A DNA stretch of 23,035 nt, from the NCBI GenBank assembly GCA_018398765.1, contig JAHBMJ010000092.1, positions 2,501 through 25,535 of the forward strand, read 5' to 3'. Within the stretch, counting starts at the first letter, position 1. Every line of letters begins with the position of its first letter. The notes under the pieces were generated by a model. That model was not told the origin of the DNA. It saw nothing but the letters and a program-made list of their open reading frames with translations, and did not search any database. The stretch is from Chromera velia. Lineage: Eukaryota > Sar > Chromeraceae. Shown here in pieces: positions 9,019 to 17,346 of the stretch. The position numbers and the translations under genes were made by a program.

Positions 9019-9987
9019 CGGTATTGAATCGGTATCGTATCGGAATTTAAGGTTCCCAAAAAAAGGGGTATCGTCGATAATTTCGATACTGACATAAAAT
9101 TTTTAGCGTACGAGGTTGAAACCTAGTGCGATCCGTATCATTCATAAACTGTAAACTTTTTGTAAAAATCTTATGTTTTTAAAAAGTCAACTTTACTTAG
9201 AAAATGGGCTCCGAAACGTTTAGAAGGCCATTGACAAACTATAAGAGGGGCTTCGCCCCGCTAACCCCCCCCTTAAAAAGAGTTAACACACTATAAGATT
9301 GAGAATGACTTTATCAACACGTTGTTATTGGAAATCTCATACCAGACACAAACTGTTAGACTTGATTTTATTCTGATGTGCGTGCCAAAATCACCTAAAT
9401 GCAAGTGGATGCATACAAAATTTACAGTAAAACGCAGACATCCACATGCTATTCTGCACTCACGAAGGAACCATGTAGATTTGTAGCATAAAGAAGAAAA
9501 AAGAAAAAACAAGCTACGCAGCAAGTAGCTTAGGTTAGACTCTCTTGGGTGACGTGGTGGTTGATACTCAGCGAGCGGAGTGAAGAGAAAATTGAGGTCA
9601 AAGGTCTGATAGTGTGTAACGGTCTGTATACTTATTTGTATGTGTATGCATCTCCATGAAAATTAACTAATACGCAAAACGGCCTGCTGAGACTTCAAAG
9701 CTGTAACAATTTGACGGAATACATCTATGGTAAGACACTCCTTAGCTTTCTAGACTTTGGGGAAGCCCCCTCTGGCCTCCTCCTTCCTCTGTGGAGCGGG
9801 TATAAGTGACAAACTCACCTGTCATTCCGGGGAGGGCAAATCCAGTTGAGGAAAAACAAACACAACACTGCTTGCGGTATTAGGAGTTCTTTCTGCATAA
9901 ATGAAAGGATGAAGGAGACTGAGACAAACACGTTGGACTATAAAGGTTCTTACAGGGAAACAGATAGATGGTCTTGGTGTGTATTCA

Positions 9988-10031
9988 CAACGCGGCGGCG
10001 GGTTATACAGATGTGCATGGACCAATTAGAA
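9988..10031 (+). repeat. Inner inverted repeat, left arm
   Basis: Forty-four bases starting CAACGCGG; 39 of 44 match the complement of 11164-11207. The inner 30 bases (from GTTATACAGATG) have a single C/T difference. This suggests a 1.2-kb inverted-ended unit nested inside element B. Confidence 0.75.
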
Positions 10032-10067
10032 CCTGCCGCCAGACCTTAAGTGGCTCAAAAATTTCAA

Positions 10068-10104
10068 GGGGAAAAGGAACAGTCCTCTGTTCCCTTTTCC
10101 CCCC
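10068..10104. repeat. Hairpin-forming inverted repeat
   Basis: GGGGAAAAGGAACAG, a TCCT loop, then CTGTTCCCTTTTCCCC: a near-perfect stem with one bulge. It is located just inside the left arm of the inner inverted-repeat unit. It could be a cruciform or an element-internal signal; no function is shown. Confidence 0.7.
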
Positions 10105-10223
10105 TGAATTCAAAGTAACGACCCTAAGAGACGTCAGTTCGCCTCTTTAGACTCTCTCTAGCTGCTTGGTGTAGAAAAAAACGACTCCCAGACTCACAGG
10201 GAGTCCAAAGAACGGACGTCTAA

Positions 10224-10856
10224 GGTCTGACATCTGAAGAGGCCAAAGTGGCTTTCCTGGACTCAGAAGTTCAGAAAGGGCTGTGGTACATCAATAATGA
10301 TAGAATGTATACCAACACGCTCCATCTGGTCCAGGTAAGTTAGTTCCAACAGGGGATAAGGAATGGTTGATGCACTGTGGACTTTAACTGACAAGTCTGC
10401 TCATGAACAGAAAGATACACTCCAGATGGCGCCCTATATCAAATTGCCGGAAGGGCTTTTTCCTTCTTAAGCACTTCAAACCTGCAGCCATCATATAAAA
10501 GTACTGCCCAACACTCATATGCTCCTGTCTGGAGGGAAAGAGCAGGACAGAACCACTTACCGGGGGAGCTGGAGGTCGATTAATACCCCTGAGACGCCAA
10601 TTCTCCACAACAGGAAGACAAAACAATCTCGTCTTCCCATAACTAGCAGACTCACCAAGAACCTATCCTGCTGGCCTGGGAAGATAACAACAGACACAGG
10701 GCATTGGGCAAAATTGCTGGGGATCGATTCTACGGCCTCCTGGTAGAAAGAAGGAATGTTGCTTTGGAGGCCTGGGAGGTACTTTCCTGACTGGTCCAGA
10801 CTGGAGCTGCCAAACACGCCAAAGCAGATCAACTACGCCACAAGACTTCACCCTGA
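10224..10856 (+). pseudogene. Two captured or relic exons of an unknown gene
   Basis: Exon one (10224-10334) reads LTSEEAKVAFLDSEVQ then KGLWYINNDRMYTN and ends at CAG/GTAAGT, a consensus donor. Exon two (from about 10647 or 10650, after an AACTAGCAG acceptor-like end) reads EPILLAWEDNNRHRALG, then DRFYGLLVERRNVALEAWE, an in-frame TGA at 10788-10790, and continues LVQTGAAKHAKADQLRHK to TGA at 10854-10856. Both have charged, helix-rich composition typical of real exons. The region between them (10335-10646) would be an intron of about 310 bases. I do not recognise a family. Placement between the inner inverted repeats suggests either an internal transposon gene or captured host exons. Confidence 0.45.
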
Positions 10857-11163
10857 CACAGAGGCAAGCTGTCTAGTACTAGGGGAGCGGAATTGTGCCA
10901 GTTTGACCATCGGTACTGCTCTACACAACAAGGTAGACAAGAAGGGACGAGAGGATGAAATGACCCTTCTCTGTGTATTGGTGTGCTTTTTGAGCATTCT
11001 GAGCACAATTTCGGGATTTTGAACGTGGCCCCGGAAAGTTTTGGCCCAAATTCTTGCACCAACGCACTCAGTGGCCTCTGGGGATCAATTTGGTGCCTTT
11101 CTGGGCCCTGGGCACCACCGAAATCACGCGGACCGGCTTAACCGGCTCAAAAATTTCAGACCC

Positions 11164-11207
11164 TTCTAATTGGTCCATACACATCTGTATAACCACCTTC
11201 CGCGTTG
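11164..11207 (-). repeat. Inner inverted repeat, right arm
   Basis: Inverted partner of 9988-10031 with five mismatches in 44 bases. Confidence 0.75.
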
Positions 11208-11219
11208 CGAATTTTATGA

Positions 11220-11435
11220 TTTACAGGGTGTGAAAACCATTGCTGGAAGCTAAGTCAACGTCAAAAAACGAGTAGCGAGTTGGCTGACCTTTCTGAATCT
11301 CAGTTCGCTCATGTTGACATCTTGGTTGATCCGGTCATTCCTGAAGCTCCAAGACGGCACAAAAAGAAGAGACAGCACTGTGAAAAGACGATTCTTAGAC
11401 TACTGTCCTTAAGCTGTTTGAACGTTAGCCAGTGA
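11220..11435 (+). pseudogene. Relic open frame inside element B
   Basis: An open frame of 71 codons without an obvious ATG. It reads SSELADLSESQFAHVDILV, then DPVIPEAPRRHKKKRQ and CEKTILRLLSL, ending TGA at 11433-11435. The acidic-then-basic composition looks protein-like and nuclear (HKKKR). It is probably an exon fragment. Its first 45 bases (11225-11268) also resemble the inner part of element A's right end (7150-7190), so part of the frame overlaps repeat-derived sequence. Function unknown. Confidence 0.35.
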
Positions 11436-11487
11436 GCCAACTCCTAGGCCAACTCCGACAGGGCAACAACGGGTTAAGCAACTCTGC

Positions 11488-11838
11488 ATGCTGAGGAGAC
11501 GAAATTTTTATCTGCCTGACGTTTATAATATGCCCACACCTTACCTTGTCTTTTCCCCTTCTGGCTTTTATGATGCTTTAATTGTCCAGAAGCGGTTTTG
11601 TTCAGAAAATGGAAATGATGAAGCTCTGTTAGATCGGATGCAGTGTATATGCAGTCTTGTCTTGAAGCCAAGTCGGGCTGTTCTGGCCGCTGAGGCTGAA
11701 TTCAGTGCACGTTGGAGCCGGTTCCGCATTCATTCATGCATGGAGCTGGTTAGGGACGGTATACGTGTTACTGGGCCCGCGGCCGCACCCGGTTTTCAAG
11801 CACCGAGGCCCGGCCCGGCGCGCGCCTTGCCCAGCTAG
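11488..11838 (+). CDS. Hypothetical 116-residue frame near right end of element B
   Basis: ATG at 11488 to TAG at 11836-11838. The product includes MPTPYLVFSPSGFYDALIVQ, DEALLDRMQCICSLVLKPS and SRFRIHSCMELVRDG, then a low-complexity Pro/Ala/Arg tail. It ends about 90 bases before the right terminal repeat. No domain recognised. Moderate length in an otherwise stop-rich region suggests a real or recently decayed exon, but chance cannot be excluded. Confidence 0.3.
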   Translation: MLRRRNFYLPDVYNMPTPYLVFSPSGFYDALIVQKRFCSENGNDEALLDRMQCICSLVLKPSRAVLAAEAEFSARWSRFRIHSCMELVRDGIRVTGPAAAPGFQAPRPGPARALPS

Positions 11839-11926
11839 TCCTTCATAGGCTCTAAGCAGGCCGATACTAACCGATACTCGGCCGCTCGAGAAAGAACCGA
11901 TAGTCGATACTTCAATACCGATACCA

Positions 11927-11949
11927 ATACGATACGATAGCTATCCCTA
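11927..11949 (-). repeat. Element B right terminal inverted repeat
   Basis: Perfect inverted partner of 8996-9018; followed by CATC at 11950-11953. Confidence 0.8.
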
Positions 11950-12306
11950 CATCTGTCTTAATCCGTCTTCTCCTCATATGATAGATTCATGGGACCCTCA
12001 TCTTTCTAAGGGGGGTCTGACAAGCTTGGGCATACACGCTCAACATGATTGATTCTCCCGGCCTTTGTGGCAGTCAGAGACTGTCAGGAAAATTAAGCAC
12101 GTTCAAAAACAAAAATAAACTAAAAAGCAGTAACCTAGGTAGTAACTAAGAAACAACGTTCCAGAATTTTCACCTCTTCTATTTGCATGTCTGCTAGTTT
12201 GCATTCTCGTTGTTGTAATATGTTAAATCACCTTTGCAGGAGTTTACAGATATTTGGCATCACCATGTAAACTGACTACAATTTACTGTAACTAGCCTGG
12301 CCTGTC

Positions 12307-12388
12307 AAAAAAAGCGGAGCGGGTAGGTTCGAACCCGGGACCTATCGTATGGGATGCAGGTATCCCACGGACTGAGCTATACGGGTAT
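12307..12388 (-). ncRNA. tRNA-like Pol III unit (tRNA pseudogene or SINE head)
   Basis: On the minus strand there is a box A-like TAGCTCAGTCCG, then about 35 bases later a box B-like GGGTTCGAACC, and a run of seven T just after (plus-strand A run at 12307-12313) that would serve as Pol III terminator. However, the acceptor stem (ACCCGTA) and the T-stem do not pair properly, so I do not call a functional tRNA or an isotype. It could be a decayed tRNA or the promoter head of a tRNA-derived SINE. The rest of 11954-12790 holds no gene I can support. Confidence 0.5.
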
Positions 12389-12803
12389 GTATGGTGCGAT
12401 GTGTGGGTGTGGGTAGTAAATTGTAAGCGTATGTATGCGTAGGCATAGGTGATGTAGATTTTTGTAGGTGTCTCATCTAAAAATGGTTCCCTTCAGGGAG
12501 AATAGGTTTGTGTTGTGTACTTTTGGTGTATTCTCTGAGACGTCCGGAGTATGGTAAAGGTTCACAATGTGTTATATTTTGAAAGGTTGTCCTGGCGTGT
12601 AGAGTGTGGGTTATGTCCATTGCATCTGATTGGGTCGTGTTTGTGGTAATTGAATACCAGAGACGAGGCAGCCCTCATTGTCACTTCATTCTCTGTTCTT
12701 CTGTGGAAGCAAGCGAAGCTGTGTACAGAACGTTAGTATGAGCGTCCCTCCAATGCGGAGGTGGGCCAAAAAGGCTGTCTATCTGTCTGTGATTCAGGAA
12801 TAG

Positions 12804-13669
12804 TACGTAGAACTCCTGAAATTTCATGCGACCCCATATTTGGTCAAATATATTAATGAGCAGGTGCTCTTTTTAAACCACAACCGGCAGGAAATGACAG
12901 GGACCCCGCCGGCTCGTGCTGTCCTGTCCCCTTTTGTGATCACAGGGTGGAAACTGNNNNNNNNNNNNNNNNNNNNNNNNNNNNNNNNNNNNNNNNNNNN
13001 NNNNNNNNNNNNNNNNNNNNNNNNNNNNNNNNNNNGGGGGGGGGGGGGGGGGTCGGCCTGAACAAGACATGGATTGCCGATGGGATTGTTTTTAAAGTTG
13101 TGTGGAACTGTATCGAAGGCAATAGTATGGCAGCCTTGGAGACGCATCTGTGCAGAGCTGTTGATACAGTTTTCGCTGAGATTGCCATATACCATGCAGA
13201 GCTCAAGACACACAAATTCAGCATCTTGAGAGATCCTATTCCCACCATGAGATTCAATCAGAGTCTTCCTCCTGTGCTTCCTGTGGCCGCGGCTCCTGTG
13301 CTTCCTGTTACCGCAGCTGCTCCTATGGACCTGTTTGGTACTGTGAATTTGGATGATCTGGATGAAGTTTTGGGTGATGGGGGAGGGAGTCAGGTTCAGA
13401 CTGAAGCAAGGTCGGGTGAGGGCAGTGGGAGTGGTGAGGGCGAGAGGGAGGAAGGAGAAAGGGTTGAGGAAAAGCAGATGGAAAGTGGTCGTGTGAGTGA
13501 GAACAGAAGCAGAGACAGAAGCAGTGCTACACCTGTTGTCACTTCGAAGCGTCAGCGCGTGGAAGGGACAGAGGGAGATAGCAGGGGGGATGGAGAGGCG
13601 GCGGAAGATGCCGGGGATGGAGAGGCGGCGGAAGGTGCTGAAGGACCTCTTTTTGGGCCTGAGGACTGA
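12804..13669 (+). CDS. Unknown protein, partial, spanning an assembly gap
   Basis: Before the gap, a frame opens after a pyrimidine-rich acceptor-like stretch ending GAATAG at 12803 and reads YVELLKFHATPYLVKYINEQ and ARAVLSPFVITGWKL. After the gap and a G run it reads NKTWIADGIVFKVVWN, SMAALETHLCRAVDTVFAEI, a Pro/Ala repeat (LPVAAAPVLPVTAAAP), FGTVNLDDLDEVLGDGGG, and an acidic, Gly/Glu-rich tail with SKRQRVEGTE, ending TGA at 13667-13669. The tail has a near-repeat (GDGEAAEDA, GDGEAAEGA). The tail composition is like that of the element C proteins, so it may be a transposon accessory protein. Upstream exons were not found. The phase across the gap cannot be verified. Positions 13670-13930 show no gene. 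Confidence 0.5.
12957..13035. other. Assembly gap (79 N)
   Basis: A run of N directly followed by about 17 G. The long G homopolymer probably caused the assembly break, so true gap length and reading phase are unknown. Confidence 0.95.
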
Positions 13670-13930
13670 AGTGAGTTATTTACTTATGCTTTTAGACCAA
13701 AAAGACGCCTGAGACTCTCTTTTCCCTACGTATAGCCTTTTGCTCAGCCTACACAAACAACTATTTGTTTGATCAGAGGTGTAGTCTTGTGTGCTTGTCT
13801 GTGAGGTTGTGAGGCCATAACGGTTGGATCGATGTTAATGATCAGTGAGAGTCCAAGATAAGTCAATATATTGGGATAGATTCCGAAACTTGACGCACTT
13901 CATGGCTTTGTCTGCAAGCATAACCTTTTA

Positions 13931-15224
13931 TTAATTTCTATATGTGTAGATGGTGTTCGTTGAAGGCAGCCTCTTGGGGGAGGTGGGTAGGGGACCGGAC
14001 CTTGGTGAAGAGGCAGGGACCGCAGGGTTCAGGTGCAGAAAGCATGTTTTGTCAGGGGTCATGCCGTCGGGTACGAAAGCTGCCAACTGCACAGAGAGAG
14101 AGCGAGGGATATGAATTGGAAAAAAAGGAAAAAAAAGGGAAAGAAGAAAGTTTAACACACTGTCAGAGACGGAAAGCATCGACTGACTTCTGAAGATCTC
14201 GGCAAGTTGTATCTCCGTCGATCAAGCCCGTCAGTCACTGACAGCATCACTCCGTATTGGGATGTGTTGGGGTCTGTGGCCTACAATAAAAGGGGAGACG
14301 GCGTGGATATCCGCTTAAATCTGCTGTAAAATGGTGTGGCGAAGATCGGGGCGGTTGGAGAGTCGGGTGGTAGTCTGCTGATCAGGATCGAGAGTCCACA
14401 TCTGTGCGAAAACGGGCGGTGTGTTTGGATGGCCGGGGTATGAGGGATCCCATTCTGTGACAGAGGCTACCCCCTATCTTGAATAACTGGACCCCTGCAG
14501 GTAGCCGCCTCACTTCTACACCCTGGGATGCAAAAGCAAATGCGTTGTTGTATGAGCAGATGTTTGTGAGAAAGTGGGTACGGTCTTGGTGGACGGGTGG
14601 AGACGGCTGGCCTTGCCTGAATTCTTTGGGTGCGACCTGGAGGCGGGTTGCAATGCTGGGCACAGGAGGGGAGAAGGAAGCAAAGGACACTTGGCCGTAT
14701 TGACAGTAGATCCCCCACTTGTTTGCCTGAGTGTAGTCGTTTTCTGCTGACGCCTCTTTCTCCCACACGTGTGTTTGACACTGTGGACAGATCTGCCAGC
14801 TACCGAGAGACCTCATATGGGGGGCGAAATTGCTTGTCATCTGTAGCAGCAACCGAGGGTGTGCCTGCCACTCAGGGGGGGCTCCCTGCACTGGAGTAAG
14901 ACCTGTTCCCTGTAGTGTGAGGGTCCCTGTGTGGGGTGTATACCTGTGGTGTCGAAACAGGCCGGAACGGCCGTTCTTGACATCGTCGTACCCATACACA
15001 GTAGAAGGCCCTGAGGGGATGGATGCAAACGTATGTTGGACGGCTTGTGGTACCACAGGGATAAGTACGGGTGGAGCAGGGAATGACAGTGGAGGGAATT
15101 GCGGAGGGACCGGTGGGAGAGGTGGGGGCGGGGCTGGCAAGACAGCAGGATGGACATACTGAGCTCCGAATGGTACAAGTTGTGGCGGCGGGTGGTGCAT
15201 GGGTGGTGGAAGGTTATGGAACAT
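13931..15224 (-). pseudogene. Helitron Rep/helicase N-terminal relic
   Basis: From ATG at 15224 the product begins with a Pro-rich stretch. It then carries hallmarks of Helitron N-terminal domains: ICPQCQTHVWEKEAS, WGIYCQYGQVSF, FLTNICSYNNAFAFASQGVE and GGSLCHRMGSLIPR. In known Helitrons the equivalents are a C-x2-C zinc motif, a C-x2-GK-like motif, NIR-YNSA-FAF and YH-IGSL-P. After a frame change near 14415 it continues AQMWTLDPDQQTTTRLSN to a TAA near 14310, then DADIHAVSPF-like sequence. Another frame gives DGLDRRRYNLPRSSE, a 101-base intron (14187-14087, donor GTCAGT, acceptor CTGTGCAG) and LAAFVPDGM, matching the RRYN-P-SEVAA-VPG block. The frame ends at 13931, and an AATAAA lies just beyond. 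The Rep catalytic and helicase domains are absent, so this is a truncated, frame-shifted copy. Confidence 0.8.
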
Positions 15225-15420
15225 TTTTTCGGCGGCCCCCTTGTATAAAAGACAAAAGAAGATACGATGCGATGGTCACAGTAGCATGGAGTCAGGAAAA
15301 ACTTTAAGGCGCAGTATTAAAGATGGAGGTAGGATATGAATTAAATAAGCAGCGCCTGGTGTTAAATAGACGGTGTTAAATCGTGAACGTCTAAATTTGA
15401 ATGACGCAGTGGAATCATAG

Positions 15421-15460
15421 TGCCTCCTGCTTCGCTGTAGTACCTCCTGCTTCGCTGTTT
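15421..15460. repeat. 20-bp tandem duplication
   Basis: Two adjacent 20-base units around CCTCCTGCTTCGCTGT. The surrounding 15225-15801 stretch is non-coding. It also holds GGAGACGG three times (15500-15542), the word CTTTCCGGGGCC at 15611-15622, and a 13-base direct repeat GACGCACGGACGT (15729 and 15799). Confidence 0.8.
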
Positions 15461-15801
15461 GCTGGTGTGATGGATTTGCTGCTGCTGGAGGAGGGCGCAG
15501 GCGGAGACGGCCTTCAACAGCCGGAGACGGCGAGGAGACGGTCATATATGGATGGGTAGACGGGAGGGCGACGGTGGTCCGTGAAAGCGAATGTGCAATA
15601 TAGTAATGGACTTTCCGGGGCCGTTCGCGCGTGGTTGGGGCGCGGGATTTGTGTCTAAAAAAACGTATGCAGGCGCGTGTGGCTAAAAAAAAAAGGCTCG
15701 CCGGGTTAAGTATAGTAGATTCAAGCCTGACGCACGGACGTTTCTTTAGTGTCTCTCTGGTCCTTTGTCGGGCCAGTATGCATCTTGCCTAGGCATAGGA
15801 C

Positions 15802-15845
15802 GCACGGACGTGGGTGGGCGGGACATGAGGGGGGTCCTAATCAAA
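15802..15845 (+). repeat. Element C left terminal inverted repeat
   Basis: Forty-four bases starting GCACGGACGTGG. The complement of 21212-21255 matches 39 of 44, and all five differences are transitions. Confidence 0.85.
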
Positions 15846-16071
15846 CCGGACCCCGCCGCCCACACTGCACGATTTTGGCCTTGTATGGGGAAGTTCTCCA
15901 GCATGCATCCTGACACTTTCTGGGTAACATGGCATGACCAGACGCACCCAGCTAGCTTGTTGAAAGTGCCAGACGTACTCTGTTTCTGTTTTTTGTCCTG
16001 CTGAGCCGTCGCAGGGGGCTGTTGAGCTCGTCTGCTATAGTTGTTGATTTCTTGTTTAGAGACGGCCTAGC

Positions 16072-17081
16072 ATGGATCCTGCTGAGGAGGCATCAGGAAC
16101 GGCCCAGGACAAATAGCCAGTGTTTTTTAAGTCCACTGAGGAGAGGGGAAAAGGATATACGCTTTTCGTTAATCCCCATTTGCTCACGGCGAGCCCAAAC
16201 ATTGTTGCAGAGTTCAGTCTTGATGAGTTTACTTGGCTGTGGGAGGTGTACAACAGAGAAAATCACGCTGCTTTGGCAGAGCGGAAGCGCCAGCAAAAGC
16301 TCTGGAAGGAACAAGGCAGAGCACCCAAGACCTTTCCCGACTTCCAGCTTCCTCCACAGGTCTGTTCTGTCGGTGTTGTGGAGATCAAAGGCAATAACCT
16401 TCTCTTTGTTCATGCACTGACCGTCTCCTTTCTGCCCTTCACAAGAGTGACCGTCGTTTCCTTCGTCCAAGCACCCTCTGGCACATCCAGAGGGAGCTAG
16501 GAGTGCTGAGAGGCACCCGCTTTTCCTGTCTGCATGGTCTGTCCTCTCTGTTTGGCTGGTCCCTCTATATGTTTGGCTCGTCCCAATCACTCTGGCTTGC
16601 AGGTGACTCTTGTGAAGGGCGCCACGTGGGAAGACTCTTGCCTGATCACCCCACCCCAGTCGTTTCAGAATGGTCGTCTCTCTTTTGATGACGAGGATGA
16701 GATCCCCCCCAGCCAAGAGATCAGGGGGGGCTTCGTCCTTCGGCAGTCGTGGAACTTTGGAAGCCGGGAGTTCCACTTGCTGACGCTTGCACTTCTGAGC
16801 GTCTGCAGTGATGGGGTGTGGATTTTCTGGTCCCGGCAGAACAAAGAAGCCTGTATGATGCGACTTCGTGTTGAAATACAGAACGTCCCCAGGATCAGGT
16901 AAAGCTTTCCAATGGGGATATCCGGTTGTGGAGAGGTTTACACCGCAGTTTTGTTTCCGAGAACGGAGAATGGGTGAACTCGAGGAGTACCCTGGGAAAC
17001 TTTGTAGTGCTTACCAAGAAGACGAAGGGGGGGGCAGGCAGTATTGCAAAGAAAGTTCACCCATTCAGGAATGCTGGATAG
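16072..17081 (+). CDS. Element C first gene, unknown function, probably decayed
   Basis: ATG at 16072 (MDPAEEASGTAQDK), an in-frame TAG at 16114-16116, then clear coding continues (YTLFVNPHLLTASPN, FSLDEFTWLWEVYNREN, RKRQQKLWKEQGRAPKTF) to 16359. A 243-base GT-AG stretch (16360-16602, weak donor GTCTGT, acceptor GGCTTGCAG) looks like an intron. The next exon reads VTLVKGATWEDSCLITPPQ and GGFVLRQSWNFGSREFHLLT to about 16898. Coding then appears to continue one frame over (GDIRLWRGLHRSFVSENGEW, STLGNFVVLTKKTKGG) to TAG at 17079-17081. That shift is a one-base indel or an unrecognised splice. Family unknown; the product is basic, with aromatic-rich beta-like segments. It precedes and may be co-expressed with the transposase-like gene. 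Confidence 0.5.
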
Positions 17082-17346
17082 CTCGTTTGGGACCAGGGGG
17101 AAAACGAGAAAGGGGAAAAAGGACACCCCTTTTTTCAAGGGTGCACCCACGCCTCCAAAAAAGAACTTGAATTCTCTGAAGAGTGTTCGTTTGTCTTCCC
17201 TGCCCTATTGGTAGGCAACTTCCGTAGCCCCCGGTACCCCTCTAGTCGAGAGAGAGGGTGATTCTGACGACGAAGAGGAAGGGGGAGCGGGAGGAGGGGC
17301 TGCAGCCGCCCAAGGAGGGGCCGCAGCCGCCTAATGAGTGGGGCCG

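Larger units (their letters stand above)
8996..11949. mobile_element. Element B: 2.95-kb element with 23-bp perfect inverted ends
   Basis: The left end (8996-9018) and the complement of the right end (11927-11949) are identical over 23 bases, beginning TAGGGATAGCTATCGTATCG. Inverted similarity continues inward as variants of GGTATCG/GTATTGAA. It is flanked by CATC on both sides. No intact transposase is visible, so it is probably non-autonomous. It contains decayed exons (10224-10334, 10647-10856, 11220-11435), an unclassified reading frame (11488-11838) and an internal inverted-repeat pair (9988-10031 and 11164-11207). About 9020-9987 I see no coding sequence, only AT-rich DNA and a GGGGCTTCGCCCC hairpin near 9246. 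Confidence 0.75.

Noticed and set aside
12320-12388. Functional tRNA gene on either strand
   Set aside because: Promoter-box words are present but acceptor and T stems do not pair, and no credible anticodon loop of seven bases forms. Kept only as tRNA-like.
15276-15545. 89-residue minus-strand frame upstream of the Helitron relic
   Set aside because: It overlaps a tandem duplication and GGAGACGG repeats, has no domain and no splice signal linking it to the Helitron frame.
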